A stretch of 64,000 nt of DNA, from positions 23,037-87,036 of the forward strand of contig JAGAFR010000066.1 of NCBI GenBank assembly GCA_017612555.1. Direction: 5' to 3'. This document shows, one piece after another, positions 17,423 through 26,384 of this stretch. Numbering within the stretch: position 1 is the stretch's first letter; each line of letters opens with the position of its first letter. This DNA comes from Lachnospiraceae bacterium. GTDB lineage: Bacteria; Bacillota; Clostridia; Lachnospirales; Lachnospiraceae. The position numbers were made by a program, and so were the translations under genes. Under the pieces are notes generated by a model, which was given only the letters and a program-made list of their open reading frames with translations, did not search any database and had not been told where the DNA came from.

Positions 17423-18688
17423 TCACCTGTTTGCAAGTTCTTCCATAACATCTTCCCATGTCAGACCTTTCAGAGCCATAAGTACCATTACATGGTATAA
17501 AAAGTCGGCTATCTCATATTTGCTCTCTTCGGGCTCGGGATTCTTGGCTGCGATGACTATCTCTGTAGCTTCTTCTCCGATCTTTTTAAGTATCTTGTCT
17601 ATGCCCTTATCAAACAGGTAGTTAGTATATGAGCCTTCCTTGGGATTTTCTTTTCTGTCAAGTATCACACCGTAAACATCAGAAAGTACCGAATAAGGAT
17701 CGGTCCTGCCGGTGTCTTTTTTGATCAACTCATTGAAAAAGCAGGAATATGCTCCGGTATGGCATGCGCCCCCGATCTGAACGACCTTCGCCAGTAATGT
17801 GTCATTATCACAATCGGTATAGAGCTCTTTAACGTACTGATAGTGTCCGCTTGTATCACCCTTTTTCCAAAGGCTCTGTCTCGATCTGGAATAATATGTC
17901 ATTATCCCTTCCCTTACAGTCTGCTCAAATGCTTCCCGGTTCATGTATGCTACCATAAGGACCTCTGACGTATAGACATCCTGGCATACAACAGGTATGA
18001 GTCCGGCGGCATCGCTCTTAAGATCGTCCCACGAAAGAGCGGATTTACCGACAGTCATATTGATGCCTTCCTTTATAAGGTCATCTTTCACGGAGAACAG
18101 ATCTTTACTTCTTTTGTTTACAATATCACCGGATATACCGCATACACCCGGTTTCTTAAGTATATCAGCTGCCGATGTATCATCATTTATCACCGGAATG
18201 ACCGGTATTTCCGTAAAACTGTCCACGAACAGCTTCCCCAAAAGAAGGGCTGCACTTGTATTCTCTTTTATGATCTTCAGATCATCAAGGATCTGTTCCA
18301 AACTGTCTGCGCAAACATAGATCTTATCGGGAGAAAACCTTTTTCCGGCTTCTTCTATCAGTTCTATATTCGACCTTTTCGCCATATTAAGGGCAACCTT
18401 TCGGCAACCGGCATACAGCAGTTTTTTGACATCTTCCAGACGTTCTATCGCTCCCGCACCGTAGACAGGTGTATCCATGCTTCTTGTGATCTTTCTGATC
18501 ATCAAAAGGGATTCTTCATGCTCGGTATCACCGTCCGACAGATCGAACAGAATGAGTGCATCAGCCCCGTTTACGGATAGCTTCTGACAGAAAGACGCCG
18601 GATCATCACTTATCACATGGCTGTTCTTGAACCCCTGTACAAGTTTACCCTTTTTGAGATATACGCATGGAATCAACAGTTTATTCAT
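17423..18688 (-). CDS. hisI: HisIE (PRA-CH/PRA-PH) with N-terminal degenerate HisF-like domain
   Basis: The C-terminal two thirds catalyse steps 3 and 2 of histidine synthesis. Residues about 210-320 are phosphoribosyl-AMP cyclohydrolase, with metal sites TDCDNDT and ACHTGAYSC. Residues about 330-421 are phosphoribosyl-ATP pyrophosphohydrolase, with KKIGEEATE and EIADFLYH. Residues 1 to about 195 resemble the start of the HisF/HisA barrel ([27 protein letters not shown]). The catalytic Asp of HisF (in CLDVKDG) is Tyr10 here, and the glycine-rich VGGGI strand reads YGAGAI, so this part is unlikely to be a working cyclase. It starts with an ATG overlapping the hisB stop by 1 base. Confidence 0.9.
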   Translation of the reverse strand: MNKLLIPCVYLKKGKLVQGFKNSHVISDDPASFCQKLSVNGADALILFDLSDGDTEHEESLLMIRKITRSMDTPVYGAGAIERLEDVKKLLYAGCRKVALNMAKRSNIELIEEAGKRFSPDKIYVCADSLEQILDDLKIIKENTSAALLLGKLFVDSFTEIPVIPVINDDTSAADILKKPGVCGISGDIVNKRSKDLFSVKDDLIKEGINMTVGKSALSWDDLKSDAAGLIPVVCQDVYTSEVLMVAYMNREAFEQTVREGIMTYYSRSRQSLWKKGDTSGHYQYVKELYTDCDNDTLLAKVVQIGGACHTGAYSCFFNELIKKDTGRTDPYSVLSDVYGVILDRKENPKEGSYTNYLFDKGIDKILKKIGEEATEIVIAAKNPEPEESKYEIADFLYHVMVLMALKGLTWEDVMEELANR

Positions 18689-19293
18689 TAAAGAGATCCT
18701 TTCGTTGATAATACACTTGCTACCCTCGGATCAAAAGTCGTTGCCATATCAAGAGCCCTGGCAAAGCTTTTGAACATCGCTTCACATATATGATGGGAAT
18801 TGGTGCCGGATATGACTTTGATATGAAGATTCATCGCTGCGCTGTAACTGATCGCATAGAAGAATTCTCTGATCAGTTCCGTATCAAGGTACCCTATCCT
18901 CTCGGTTTCAAACTTTGCATCATATTCAAAATAAGGCCTGCCGCACAGATCGATCGAAACGAGCACAAGCGCATCATCCATCGGAAGGATCATGTGACCG
19001 TATCTGCCTATACCCTCTTTTTCTCCAAGTGCATCCTTTAAGGCTTCACCGAGGACGATCCCGCAGTCTTCAACACTGTGATGTCCGTCCACAAGAAGAT
19101 CACCTTCGCATGTAAGGTTAAGATCGAAAAACCCATGCTTTGCAAAGCTTTCCAGCATGTGATCGAAAAATCCTATCCCGGTATCTACCTTTGCTTCTCC
19201 GGTCCCATCAAGATTAATGCTGCAGGAAATATCCGTTTCTTTTGTCTTTCTTGTCTTCTCTCCGATACGCGGATCTATACTTTTTTTTGACAT
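18688..19293 (-). CDS. hisB: Imidazoleglycerol-phosphate dehydratase HisB
   Basis: HisB dehydrates imidazole-glycerol phosphate (step 7 of histidine synthesis), using manganese ions held by paired histidines. The motifs are [26 protein letters not shown] and [16 protein letters not shown] place the start at ATG 19293 (201 residues, the normal monofunctional length), 1 base after the hisD stop, with AAGGAG in the hisD end; an in-frame extension upstream would overlap hisD by 71 bases. There is no fused phosphatase domain, as usual in Firmicutes. Confidence 0.96.
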   Translation of the reverse strand: MSKKSIDPRIGEKTRKTKETDISCSINLDGTGEAKVDTGIGFFDHMLESFAKHGFFDLNLTCEGDLLVDGHHSVEDCGIVLGEALKDALGEKEGIGRYGHMILPMDDALVLVSIDLCGRPYFEYDAKFETERIGYLDTELIREFFYAISYSAAMNLHIKVISGTNSHHICEAMFKSFARALDMATTFDPRVASVLSTKGSL

Positions 19294-19294
19294 A

Positions 19295-20596
19295 TCACAG
19301 TACTCCTTTTCCGAATCTGACCCCGATGGAATTGGCATGTGCGCCGAGTCCTTCGGCATTTGCAAATTTCATTATATCATCACACGCTTCCATGAGCGCC
19401 TCTTTTGAATATCTGATTATACTCGTTCTCTTTATGAATGCGTCAACACCAAGCGGTGAAAAGAATCTTGCCGTTCCGTTTGTAGGAAGAACATGATCGG
19501 GGCCGGCATAGTAATCTCCGAGAGGCTCCGACGAATACTCTCCGAGGAATATGGCGCCGGCATTGTTGATCCTGGCCATAAGTTCATACGGATCCCCGGT
19601 TATTATCTCAACGTGTTCGGAAGCGATACGGTTAGCTATGGATGCCGCTTCATCCATGTCTTTTGCTATAAGGATATATCCGTAATTATCAAGCGACTTG
19701 CGTATTATAGCAGTTCTTTCAAGAACATTTGTAAATTCATCGGTAAGATCTGAAACCTTTTGTGCCAATGAGTAACTGTCCGTTATGAGAATCGCACTTG
19801 CAAGCTCGTCGTGTTCGGCTTGAGACAGAAGATCTGCCGCAACATATTTGGGATCTGCGCTGTCATCCGCGATCACAAGTATCTCGCTGGGGCCGGCAAC
19901 AGAGTCTATGCTGACAAAACCGAATACTTCTTTCTTGGCAAGAGCGACAAAAATATTACCGGGGCCGACTATCTTATCAACTTTTGGAATGGTATCGGTT
20001 CCGAATGCCATCGCAGCGATAGCCTGAGCACCTCCGACTTTATAGATCTCCGTTACTCCCGTTATCTTTGCCGCAACCAGCGTACAGTCCGCAACTCTTC
20101 CGTCGGCACCGGCGGGAGTCATCATTATGATCCTTTTTACTCCGGCAACAAGCGCAGGTATTATGCACATAAGAGTTGAAGAAGGATATGCTGCTTTTCC
20201 TCCTGGAACGTAGACTCCGACAGTCTCGATAGGCGTTATCTTCTGTCCCAGCATCACTCCGTTGTCCTTCATATCAAGCCAGCTGTTCTGAAGCTGCTTT
20301 TTATGATATTCTCTTATGTTAGCCGCACTTCTTTCCATGACTGCGATAAGATCTTTGTCATAAGACGTGAATGCTCTTTCTATCTCGTCTTCGGTAACAC
20401 GACAGTTATCCGCACTTATATCCCATTTATCAAACTTCTTTGTCAGATCGAACACAGCCTTATCGCCGTTATCCCTGACATTGTTTACGATGGTTCTGAC
20501 GGTATCTTCGTATTGCCCATACTGACCGGGACTTCTCTTCAAAAGGTCTGTCAGTATATCATCTATGGATTCCTTTGTCAGATCAACTATCCTCAT
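19295..20596 (-). CDS. hisD: Histidinol dehydrogenase HisD
   Basis: HisD oxidises L-histidinol to histidine in two NAD-dependent steps at a zinc site. Its 433 residues show the family signature [16 protein letters not shown], then [39 protein letters not shown] and the C-terminal [14 protein letters not shown]-like segment (read here as [15 protein letters not shown]). It overlaps the stop of the hisZG gene by 4 bases (ATGA) and runs into hisB after 1 base. Confidence 0.97.
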   Translation of the reverse strand: MRIVDLTKESIDDILTDLLKRSPGQYGQYEDTVRTIVNNVRDNGDKAVFDLTKKFDKWDISADNCRVTEDEIERAFTSYDKDLIAVMERSAANIREYHKKQLQNSWLDMKDNGVMLGQKITPIETVGVYVPGGKAAYPSSTLMCIIPALVAGVKRIIMMTPAGADGRVADCTLVAAKITGVTEIYKVGGAQAIAAMAFGTDTIPKVDKIVGPGNIFVALAKKEVFGFVSIDSVAGPSEILVIADDSADPKYVAADLLSQAEHDELASAILITDSYSLAQKVSDLTDEFTNVLERTAIIRKSLDNYGYILIAKDMDEAASIANRIASEHVEIITGDPYELMARINNAGAIFLGEYSSEPLGDYYAGPDHVLPTNGTARFFSPLGVDAFIKRTSIIRYSKEALMEACDDIMKFANAEGLGAHANSIGVRFGKGVL

Positions 20597-22230
20597 AACT
20601 CCTCCTTGATCTTCGTGATGATCTCATTAATCCTGTCCGAATGAAGCCGCATTGATACGGGATTGACTACCATTCTTGCGGAAAGATCACAGATCTCTTC
20701 CAGTATAACGAGTCCGTTCTCACGAAGTGTGGAACCGGTCTCTACGATATCGACTATTACGTCCGATAATCCCACGATGGGTGCAAGTTCAATGCTGCCG
20801 TTAAGCTTGATTATATCGACACTCTGATGCCTGATATCATTAAAATAAGACTTGGCTATACGCGGATACTTAGTAGAGACTTTTATCAAATCCCTTGTCT
20901 TTAAAAGCTTTCCGGCGCTTTCCGGTCCGCATACGCACATCCTGCACTTACCGAATCCGAGATCGAGAACTTCAAGGATCTTGCGGTTTTCTTCGGAAAT
21001 CGTATCCTTTCCCACGACACCGATATCGGCTACTCCGTGCTCCACATATGTGGGAACATCCGGTCCTTTTGCAAGGAAGAACTTGAGCTTAAGATCTTCA
21101 TTGACAAAGATGAGCTTACGTGTATCCTTATCCTTCATCTCTTCGCATGTTATTCCTGCTTTTTCAAGAAGTGCAAGTGTCTTATCCGCAAGGCGTCCTT
21201 TGGTAAAAGCAAATGTAAGATAATCGTTTTTGCCTGCTTTTTTACACGACTCCTGTTCGTTAAGCGCGATAAGGAGTTCATCAACCGATACTCCGAATCC
21301 GATCGCAGGAACATCCTTTCCGAATTCCTTTACGAGATTATCATATCTTCCGCCTTTTATAATCGCGTCGCCGAATCCGAAGGTATAAGCCCGAAACAGC
21401 ACTCCCGTATAGTAATCATATTTGTTAAGAAGTCCCAGATCCACGGATATATATCTGGAAAATCCCTTCTTTTCAAGTATCTCTATTATGCTTATGACCC
21501 TGTCTACCGCCTTATGACATACCTCATTTGTTAAATGGTCCCGCAGTTCGAACAGAGAATCTCTTGTAGTATATCTGTCGGATATATGAACTATAAGGTC
21601 AGCCATTTCATCACTGATACGAAGCTCTGACAGTATATCTCTAACTCTTGTATTATTTCTTGAGGATATGAGTTCAAGAAGAGTCTTTTCATCTTCCGCA
21701 GATACACCAAGTTCGTCAAACAGACCTTTGAAAAAGTTCCCGTTACCGACGGAAACGATAAAATCATCAAATCCGACTGTCTTCATACACCTGATCACAA
21801 GCTCGATCATTCCTGCATCGGCTATGCATGAATCATCATTATAGAGTTCGGCTCCCACCTGCGTACTCTCCTTGAGCCTTCCGTTCAGGTCGCTTCCGTT
21901 GACGAAAGTGTTACCGCTGTAGCACAGCTTGACTGCGCTGTTATCATTAAAATACAGCTTGGAATATGCCCTTGCCATAGCCGGAGTAAAGTCCGGACGA
22001 AGTACAAGAGTATTTCCTTCTTTATCATAAAACTTGTAAAGCTCTCTTGAAGGAGTAAGTCCGATATTGTTTGCAAACACATCAAAAAACTCAAAAGACG
22101 GGGTCTGCATATGAAGATAACCGGCTTCTCGCATGACTTCAAGAAGCTTATTCTCTGTTAACAGTCTTTTTTTCAGTTCATCGGGATTAATGTCCCTCAC
22201 GCCCTCGGGCGTATGAAGAATACCGTTCAT
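20593..22230 (-). CDS. hisG: Fused HisZ-HisG: ATP phosphoribosyltransferase regulatory and catalytic subunits
   Basis: One 545-residue reading frame carries both parts of the short-form ATP phosphoribosyltransferase, the first enzyme of histidine synthesis. Residues 1 to about 325 are HisZ, a catalytically dead histidyl-tRNA synthetase relative: TPEGVRDI, VLRPDFTPAMAR, YYTGVLFRAYTFGFG and GGRYDNL. From Asn335 onward is short-form HisG: FTKGRLADKTL, LAKGPDVPTYVEHGVADIGVVG, and the PRPP-binding DIVETGSTLRENGL. No stop or frameshift separates them, and the linker is only about 10 residues (ESCKKAGK). In most bacteria with the HisZ system these are two genes. The gene follows a consensus promoter and is the first of the his cluster. 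Confidence 0.92.
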   Translation of the reverse strand: MNGILHTPEGVRDINPDELKKRLLTENKLLEVMREAGYLHMQTPSFEFFDVFANNIGLTPSRELYKFYDKEGNTLVLRPDFTPAMARAYSKLYFNDNSAVKLCYSGNTFVNGSDLNGRLKESTQVGAELYNDDSCIADAGMIELVIRCMKTVGFDDFIVSVGNGNFFKGLFDELGVSAEDEKTLLELISSRNNTRVRDILSELRISDEMADLIVHISDRYTTRDSLFELRDHLTNEVCHKAVDRVISIIEILEKKGFSRYISVDLGLLNKYDYYTGVLFRAYTFGFGDAIIKGGRYDNLVKEFGKDVPAIGFGVSVDELLIALNEQESCKKAGKNDYLTFAFTKGRLADKTLALLEKAGITCEEMKDKDTRKLIFVNEDLKLKFFLAKGPDVPTYVEHGVADIGVVGKDTISEENRKILEVLDLGFGKCRMCVCGPESAGKLLKTRDLIKVSTKYPRIAKSYFNDIRHQSVDIIKLNGSIELAPIVGLSDVIVDIVETGSTLRENGLVILEEICDLSARMVVNPVSMRLHSDRINEIITKIKEEL

Positions 22231-22268
22231 ATTGCCTCACTTTACCGCGTTAAATTGCTAATTCGCTA

Positions 22269-22282
22269 CCATGCTATCATGG
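22269..22282. promoter_or_regulatory. Small palindrome at the predicted his transcription start
   Basis: CCATG-CTAT-CATGG, a perfect 5-bp inverted repeat with a 4-base centre, covers the predicted start site of the his promoter (near 22279). It could be an operator half-site pair or a small 5' hairpin. There is no sign of a his leader peptide or a T-box in the roughly 50-base leader. Confidence 0.35.
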
Positions 22283-22285
22283 TGA

Positions 22286-22314
22286 ATTATATACAACCGT
22301 TATCTTAGTGTCAA
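22286..22314 (-). promoter_or_regulatory. Consensus sigma-A promoter of the his cluster
   Basis: Minus strand: TTGACA (22314-22309), spacer of exactly 17, TATAAT (22291-22286). Both hexamers are perfect. The -35 lies inside the last codons of recU, so the his genes can be transcribed independently of the upstream block, and there is no terminator between them. Confidence 0.85.
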
Positions 22315-22830
22315 ATCTTTTTTTATTCCATCAAGATACGGAACAAATAGACCGTTATGCGGAACCAGGTCAAACCCCTCCTCAAGCTCTTCGATCCTGA
22401 AGCTCTTTCTGCCGCCGTCATTCATCCTGTCCCAGAATTCTTTCAGTCTGATAAACCTCATATAATGAAATCTGTTAAGATGCGAATAATAAATTATGAT
22501 AAAACTAACGCCGCCCTGCTGTTCGTAATCATTCATGAAGTTTATCTGGTGTTCGTGTATATTGGCAAGTGAGAACGTATCGACCGAGCATTCCTTGGCA
22601 TCAAAACATACCGGGATCCCCTGAACCGCACCTATATAATCAACGGTACTTTTCTGGTCAAAATAAGCAAGTGTGATCTGACTGTGATCCTCGTTCATTT
22701 TTATAGGCGTTATCGGAGTCGGGATCTTTTGCACAAGACAGAGCCCATGTTCTTTATACAATTCGTTTGTTCTGTTGATAAGATCTTCAAGTGTAGATCC
22801 TCGAAGACCTCTCGAATTCCAGGTTGCCAT
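22300..22830 (-). CDS. recU: Holliday junction resolvase RecU
   Basis: RecU is the Firmicute Holliday-junction nuclease that works with RuvAB. Matching features are NSRGLRGSTLEDLINRTNE at the N-terminus, the metal-binding region STVDYIGAVQGIPVCFDAKE (Asp, Glu, Lys), and DTFSLANIHEHQINFMNDYEQQGG. I choose ATG 22830 (176 residues), overlapping the TGA of the pseudouridine synthase, with GGAGAGG 8 bases upstream; the GTG just before it is too close to that site. RuvA and RuvB are encoded at 47-49 kb in this window. Confidence 0.93.
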   Translation of the reverse strand: MATWNSRGLRGSTLEDLINRTNELYKEHGLCLVQKIPTPITPIKMNEDHSQITLAYFDQKSTVDYIGAVQGIPVCFDAKECSVDTFSLANIHEHQINFMNDYEQQGGVSFIIIYYSHLNRFHYMRFIRLKEFWDRMNDGGRKSFRIEELEEGFDLVPHNGLFVPYLDGIKKDLTLR

Positions 22831-23777
22831 CACATAACCTCTCCGAACGATACCGGTGCATCTATACTTATCGTCTTTCCGGCAACTCCTGTAATATCAA
22901 AATCTTCCGGAAATTCAAGCCTGCAGCACGCCAGCATTTGAGAGTCTATTCCGAATGACCTGCGGTACTGTTCGTTGACCGATCTGTTTCCGTATTTATT
23001 GTCCCCCAGTATGGGATGACCTATTGAAGCAAGGTGCGCTCTTATCTGATGAGTCTTACCCGTAATGAGCAGTATTTCAAGACGCGACAGCTTATCTCCG
23101 GGCTTGATCGGGTGTATATGAGTTTCAATATAGTCTCCACTCATATCCGATGATACGGATACTTTATTTGTCTTTTCGTCTTTTACAAGTGATCCGGCCA
23201 GGCGGATGTCCTCATCGATCCTGCCTTCAACGATGCATTCATAATACTTATGGACCGTTCTGTTGCGAAAAGCCTCTGAAAGAGCTCTGGCCCCGCGATA
23301 AGTCTTTGCAAAAGTCACAAGACCGGATGTGTTTCTGTCAAGGCGGTTACATATCGAAGGTACGAAAACCTCTTCGGATCCTTCGGTCGGATCTTTCTTT
23401 TGATACATATATGAAAGGCATATCTCATTAAGCGATATATCGGTTTCTTTCGATCTTTGCGATAGCATACCCGAAGGTTTATCGACTATCATGATGTCCT
23501 CATCTTCATATATGACGGGTGGCATTTGTGTATCCGGCCTGATCACGTTAAGACTTCGCTTCGTAAACTTTTCATATGTATCGTTTGCAAAGTACAGCTT
23601 TATGCTGTCTCCTTTTCCAAGGAGCTCTTTACCGGAAGCTTTGAGGTCATTCAGAACGATGTTCTTTTTCCTCAGCATCTTATAAATGAACGAAGGTCCG
23701 CAGTTACACAAAAGAGTCCGGAGGTATTTATCCAGTCTTCTGCCTTCATCGTTTTCCGAAATGATGATCTCTTTCAT
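22830..23777 (-). CDS. RluA-family pseudouridine synthase with S4 domain
   Basis: The enzyme isomerises uridine to pseudouridine in RNA, probably 23S rRNA. An S4 RNA-binding domain sits at about residues 12-75 (RRLDKYLRTLL; MLRKKNIVLND). The catalytic domain has VDKPSGML and the signature CNRLDRNTSGLV with the nucleophilic Asp, then KTHQIRAHLASIGHPILGD. It resembles RluC/RluD, but the site specificity cannot be read. It overlaps its neighbours by 4 bases (upstream) and 1-3 bases (recU), consistent with translational coupling. Confidence 0.92.
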   Translation of the reverse strand: MKEIIISENDEGRRLDKYLRTLLCNCGPSFIYKMLRKKNIVLNDLKASGKELLGKGDSIKLYFANDTYEKFTKRSLNVIRPDTQMPPVIYEDEDIMIVDKPSGMLSQRSKETDISLNEICLSYMYQKKDPTEGSEEVFVPSICNRLDRNTSGLVTFAKTYRGARALSEAFRNRTVHKYYECIVEGRIDEDIRLAGSLVKDEKTNKVSVSSDMSGDYIETHIHPIKPGDKLSRLEILLITGKTHQIRAHLASIGHPILGDNKYGNRSVNEQYRRSFGIDSQMLACCRLEFPEDFDITGVAGKTISIDAPVSFGEVM

Positions 23778-24334
23778 AGTGACACCGCTTTTATCGTATC
23801 AAGTACAGCACCTGCACCGGCATCATCTTTCAGTGAGTCTTTCATCACTTCGGCTCTTTTACAAAAAGCCTGTTTATCGGTAAAGACTTTGACGCTGACT
23901 TTGTAACCTGCTGTTGTCATAACGCTGTCAAGATGAGCCTTTACCTGATCGGCATCATTTTGAGTATATGCGATAAGATCAGACGATCTGCAGCATAATA
24001 CAGGTACAAAGAATGTCTTGCCCGTTGTTGTGAGGATGTTCTCATAAAGTACCGGAAGAGATCCGACCTTTTCGGCAAACATTGAATATTCGTCATCGGA
24101 AAGCGACTTAAATCTTGCAAGCATGATCACGCCTACAAGGGATTTACTTGCCGGGAGAAGTGCCAGCACGGCAAACACAGACCAAAGACTCTTCTTGGTT
24201 TGCAGAGTCATATACCCGATAAGAAAGATCCCAAACGCCATCGCAAACATGATCACGGTCTTAATGATCTCAAATACCAGCTGTTTCCTGATGTACCCAT
24301 GAGTTCCCTTAAGCTGCCTGTTAACATACTTCAT
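23774..24334 (-). CDS. Conserved membrane protein of unknown function (two TM helices)
   Basis: I do not recognise a named family. The 186 residues start with a basic head (RQLKGTHGYIRKQ), then two hydrophobic segments at about residues 22-44 and 50-72. A soluble C-terminal part of about 110 residues follows, containing FFVPVLCCRSSDLIAYTQNDADQVKAHLDSVMTTAG split by ordinary alpha/beta patterns. It overlaps the HAD gene upstream by 14 bases and the pseudouridine synthase downstream by 4, so it is co-expressed with RNA-modification genes, but no function follows from that. Confidence 0.7.
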   Translation of the reverse strand: MKYVNRQLKGTHGYIRKQLVFEIIKTVIMFAMAFGIFLIGYMTLQTKKSLWSVFAVLALLPASKSLVGVIMLARFKSLSDDEYSMFAEKVGSLPVLYENILTTTGKTFFVPVLCCRSSDLIAYTQNDADQVKAHLDSVMTTAGYKVSVKVFTDKQAFCKRAEVMKDSLKDDAGAGAVLDTIKAVSL

Positions 24335-24989
24335 CGGTGATCTCCCTGTAGGATCGGATGTTTAAATCTGCCTTTTCGCATTTGTCTTCCCACTGATAAG
24401 CGGAATACTCATCATCAATGGTAACTACCGTCATCCCTGCTCTCTTTCCTGCTATTATACCGTTACACAGATCCTCAAATACAAGACATCTGTGAGCGTT
24501 GACTCCCAATGCCGCCGCACAGTTAAGATATACATCGGGAGCGGGCTTTCCCGCGCCGCATTCGTCGCCGGTCAGTACTATATCAAAATAGTCACGCAGT
24601 CCGTTCTTCTCCAGCACCGCGTTGCACAGTACTTTTGAATTACTGGTTGCCACACCGAGCTTACATCCTCTGTTTTTCAGGTATTCGAGAAAAACCCTGA
24701 TCTTTTCTTTGGGCGTAACATCATTGACATAATGATCATATGCCATGTCATTCCAGTCATTCATCATCTGTTCTACAGAAACCTGCGGCAGATAGTGTTC
24801 ATGGGTGTATACGGCGGTCTCATAATAGCTGAGTCCTTCTATCTCATGCTGGTATTCACCCGGGATATCAAGACCGAATCTGCCGAAATAGTCTATATCT
24901 ATCTGTCTCCATATCCACATTGAATCAACTATCGTCCCGTCAAGATCAAAGATCGCGGCATCTATATCATCAAGAATTTCTTTCCACAT
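24321..24989 (-). CDS. HAD-superfamily phosphatase (subfamily IA)
   Basis: A haloacid-dehalogenase-type phosphatase of 222 residues. Motif I is FDLDGTIVDS (nucleophile and acid/base Asp), motif II is ATSNS, motif III lysine is in GAGKPAPDVY, and motif IV is VFEDLCNGI. The cap is the helical C1 type seen in beta-phosphoglucomutase and phosphoglycolate phosphatase relatives. The substrate is unknown. I start at ATG 24989, which overlaps the TAA of rsmF by one base; a TTG at 25004 is possible, but its binding site would be too close. Confidence 0.88.
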   Translation of the reverse strand: MWKEILDDIDAAIFDLDGTIVDSMWIWRQIDIDYFGRFGLDIPGEYQHEIEGLSYYETAVYTHEHYLPQVSVEQMMNDWNDMAYDHYVNDVTPKEKIRVFLEYLKNRGCKLGVATSNSKVLCNAVLEKNGLRDYFDIVLTGDECGAGKPAPDVYLNCAAALGVNAHRCLVFEDLCNGIIAGKRAGMTVVTIDDEYSAYQWEDKCEKADLNIRSYREITDEVC

Positions 24990-26383
24990 TATCTGTATAT
25001 CCAACCCTTCTCATACAGGTTTTTAAGTTTGGTACCGTCGTAATATGCAAACCCCAGGGGATAGTGATCTGCACAGACGAGCACGAATCCTTTCTTAATA
25101 TCCCACTCACCATCAGCCTCCGGGATAACAGTCTCGCCCTTAAGATATTTTATGACCATAGGGTCATTTATACCAAGATCTATTGTGTTCGTATAATCAT
25201 CCGGATCAAGTGTCAGTGCAAAAGCGGTATGGGGCGTGAATTTCCCGGCCCTGTTCAAAGATCCCATACAGGTCCCCGTTCTGACATATCGGATATTTCT
25301 TCGATATATGGACTCAAATCCTTCGGGAAGCATATAGATCATTCCATCCTTTGAACAAATAAACTCTCTCTCTTCCATCCTTTCCGAAAGTCCGGCCGAA
25401 AAGAACCGTCTGATATCGTCTGCCTGATGTGGGAAAGACGAAAATACCTTATTATCATCAAGGCTTTCCTGCTCCGGACACTGCCCGGTTTCTTTTTTCA
25501 TCAGCGCAACAAAGTGTCCCTCTCCGCGAAATCTGTGGGGAAACGCGTGAACACAGTTTTTTAACGAATCCTCTTCCGAATACTTTGCATAAGGCCCGCA
25601 AAGTCCGTGATCCTTATCTATATGACACGCTGACATATCATTGTGTGAAGACAGAAATGACAATATAACCTGTTCGTCTTCGATATCCGAGAAAGTACAT
25701 GTGGAATACAACACCATCCCGCCGGGTCTTAGCATCTTATATGCACTGTCAAGGAGACTCTCCTGTATCGGGCTGTAATACTCCGGCCCCCTTTTATCGT
25801 AAGATAGTATAAGACCCGGATCCTTTCGAAACATTCCCTCACCGGAACACGGCGCATCCACCAGTATCTTATCAAAGGTTTCGGGATAGATTACCGACAG
25901 TCTCTTTGGATCTTCACACATCACACAGTGATCAGACATCCCGAACATATCAAGGTTCTTCACAAGCGGTATCGTCCTGGAAAAGCTGATATCATTTGAT
26001 ATGAGCATCCTGATCCCGGATATGGATAACTGTGTCGATTTTCCTCCCGGTGCGGCACAAAGATCAAGAACAATATCTTCCGGATCAGTCGGAAGCAGCT
26101 CGGCCGGAAGCATTGCCGAAGCCTCTTGAATATAGTAGAGGCCCGCATAATAATACGGATGTTTTGACCAAGCATCCGTATCATTAATATAATAGCCGTT
26201 TGATATATAAGGAATCTTTTCGATCCTAAAAGGTGCTTTTTTCTCAAAAGCCTCAGGCGTGATCTTCGAAGTGTTTATCCTTATGGCGCTTATACTCTTG
26301 TTATCATATGATCTGATAAAGTCATCATACTCACTGCCGAGAAGATCCTTCATCGAATCCTTGAAACGATCAGGTAATCCCAT
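24989..26383 (-). CDS. RsmF/RsmB-type rRNA 5-methylcytosine methyltransferase
   Basis: The protein belongs to the NOL1/NOP2/Sun family of SAM-dependent RNA m5C methyltransferases. The Rossmann core shows LDLCAAPGGKSTQLS (SAM binding), DAPCSGEGMFRKD with one catalytic Cys, and the second catalytic Cys in YSTCTFSDIEDE. The C-terminal ~150 residues have the extra RNA-binding region seen in RsmF/YebU-type enzymes of Firmicutes. Length 464. The exact target cytosine is not deducible. It starts 1 base after the pepD stop. Confidence 0.9.
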   Translation of the reverse strand: MGLPDRFKDSMKDLLGSEYDDFIRSYDNKSISAIRINTSKITPEAFEKKAPFRIEKIPYISNGYYINDTDAWSKHPYYYAGLYYIQEASAMLPAELLPTDPEDIVLDLCAAPGGKSTQLSISGIRMLISNDISFSRTIPLVKNLDMFGMSDHCVMCEDPKRLSVIYPETFDKILVDAPCSGEGMFRKDPGLILSYDKRGPEYYSPIQESLLDSAYKMLRPGGMVLYSTCTFSDIEDEQVILSFLSSHNDMSACHIDKDHGLCGPYAKYSEEDSLKNCVHAFPHRFRGEGHFVALMKKETGQCPEQESLDDNKVFSSFPHQADDIRRFFSAGLSERMEEREFICSKDGMIYMLPEGFESIYRRNIRYVRTGTCMGSLNRAGKFTPHTAFALTLDPDDYTNTIDLGINDPMVIKYLKGETVIPEADGEWDIKKGFVLVCADHYPLGFAYYDGTKLKNLYEKGWIYR

Positions 26384-26384
26384 A

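Noticed and set aside
19294-19365. A longer HisB with 24 extra N-terminal residues
   Set aside because: The extension lies in the hisD coding region and lacks support; the shorter start has AAGGAG and the normal family length.
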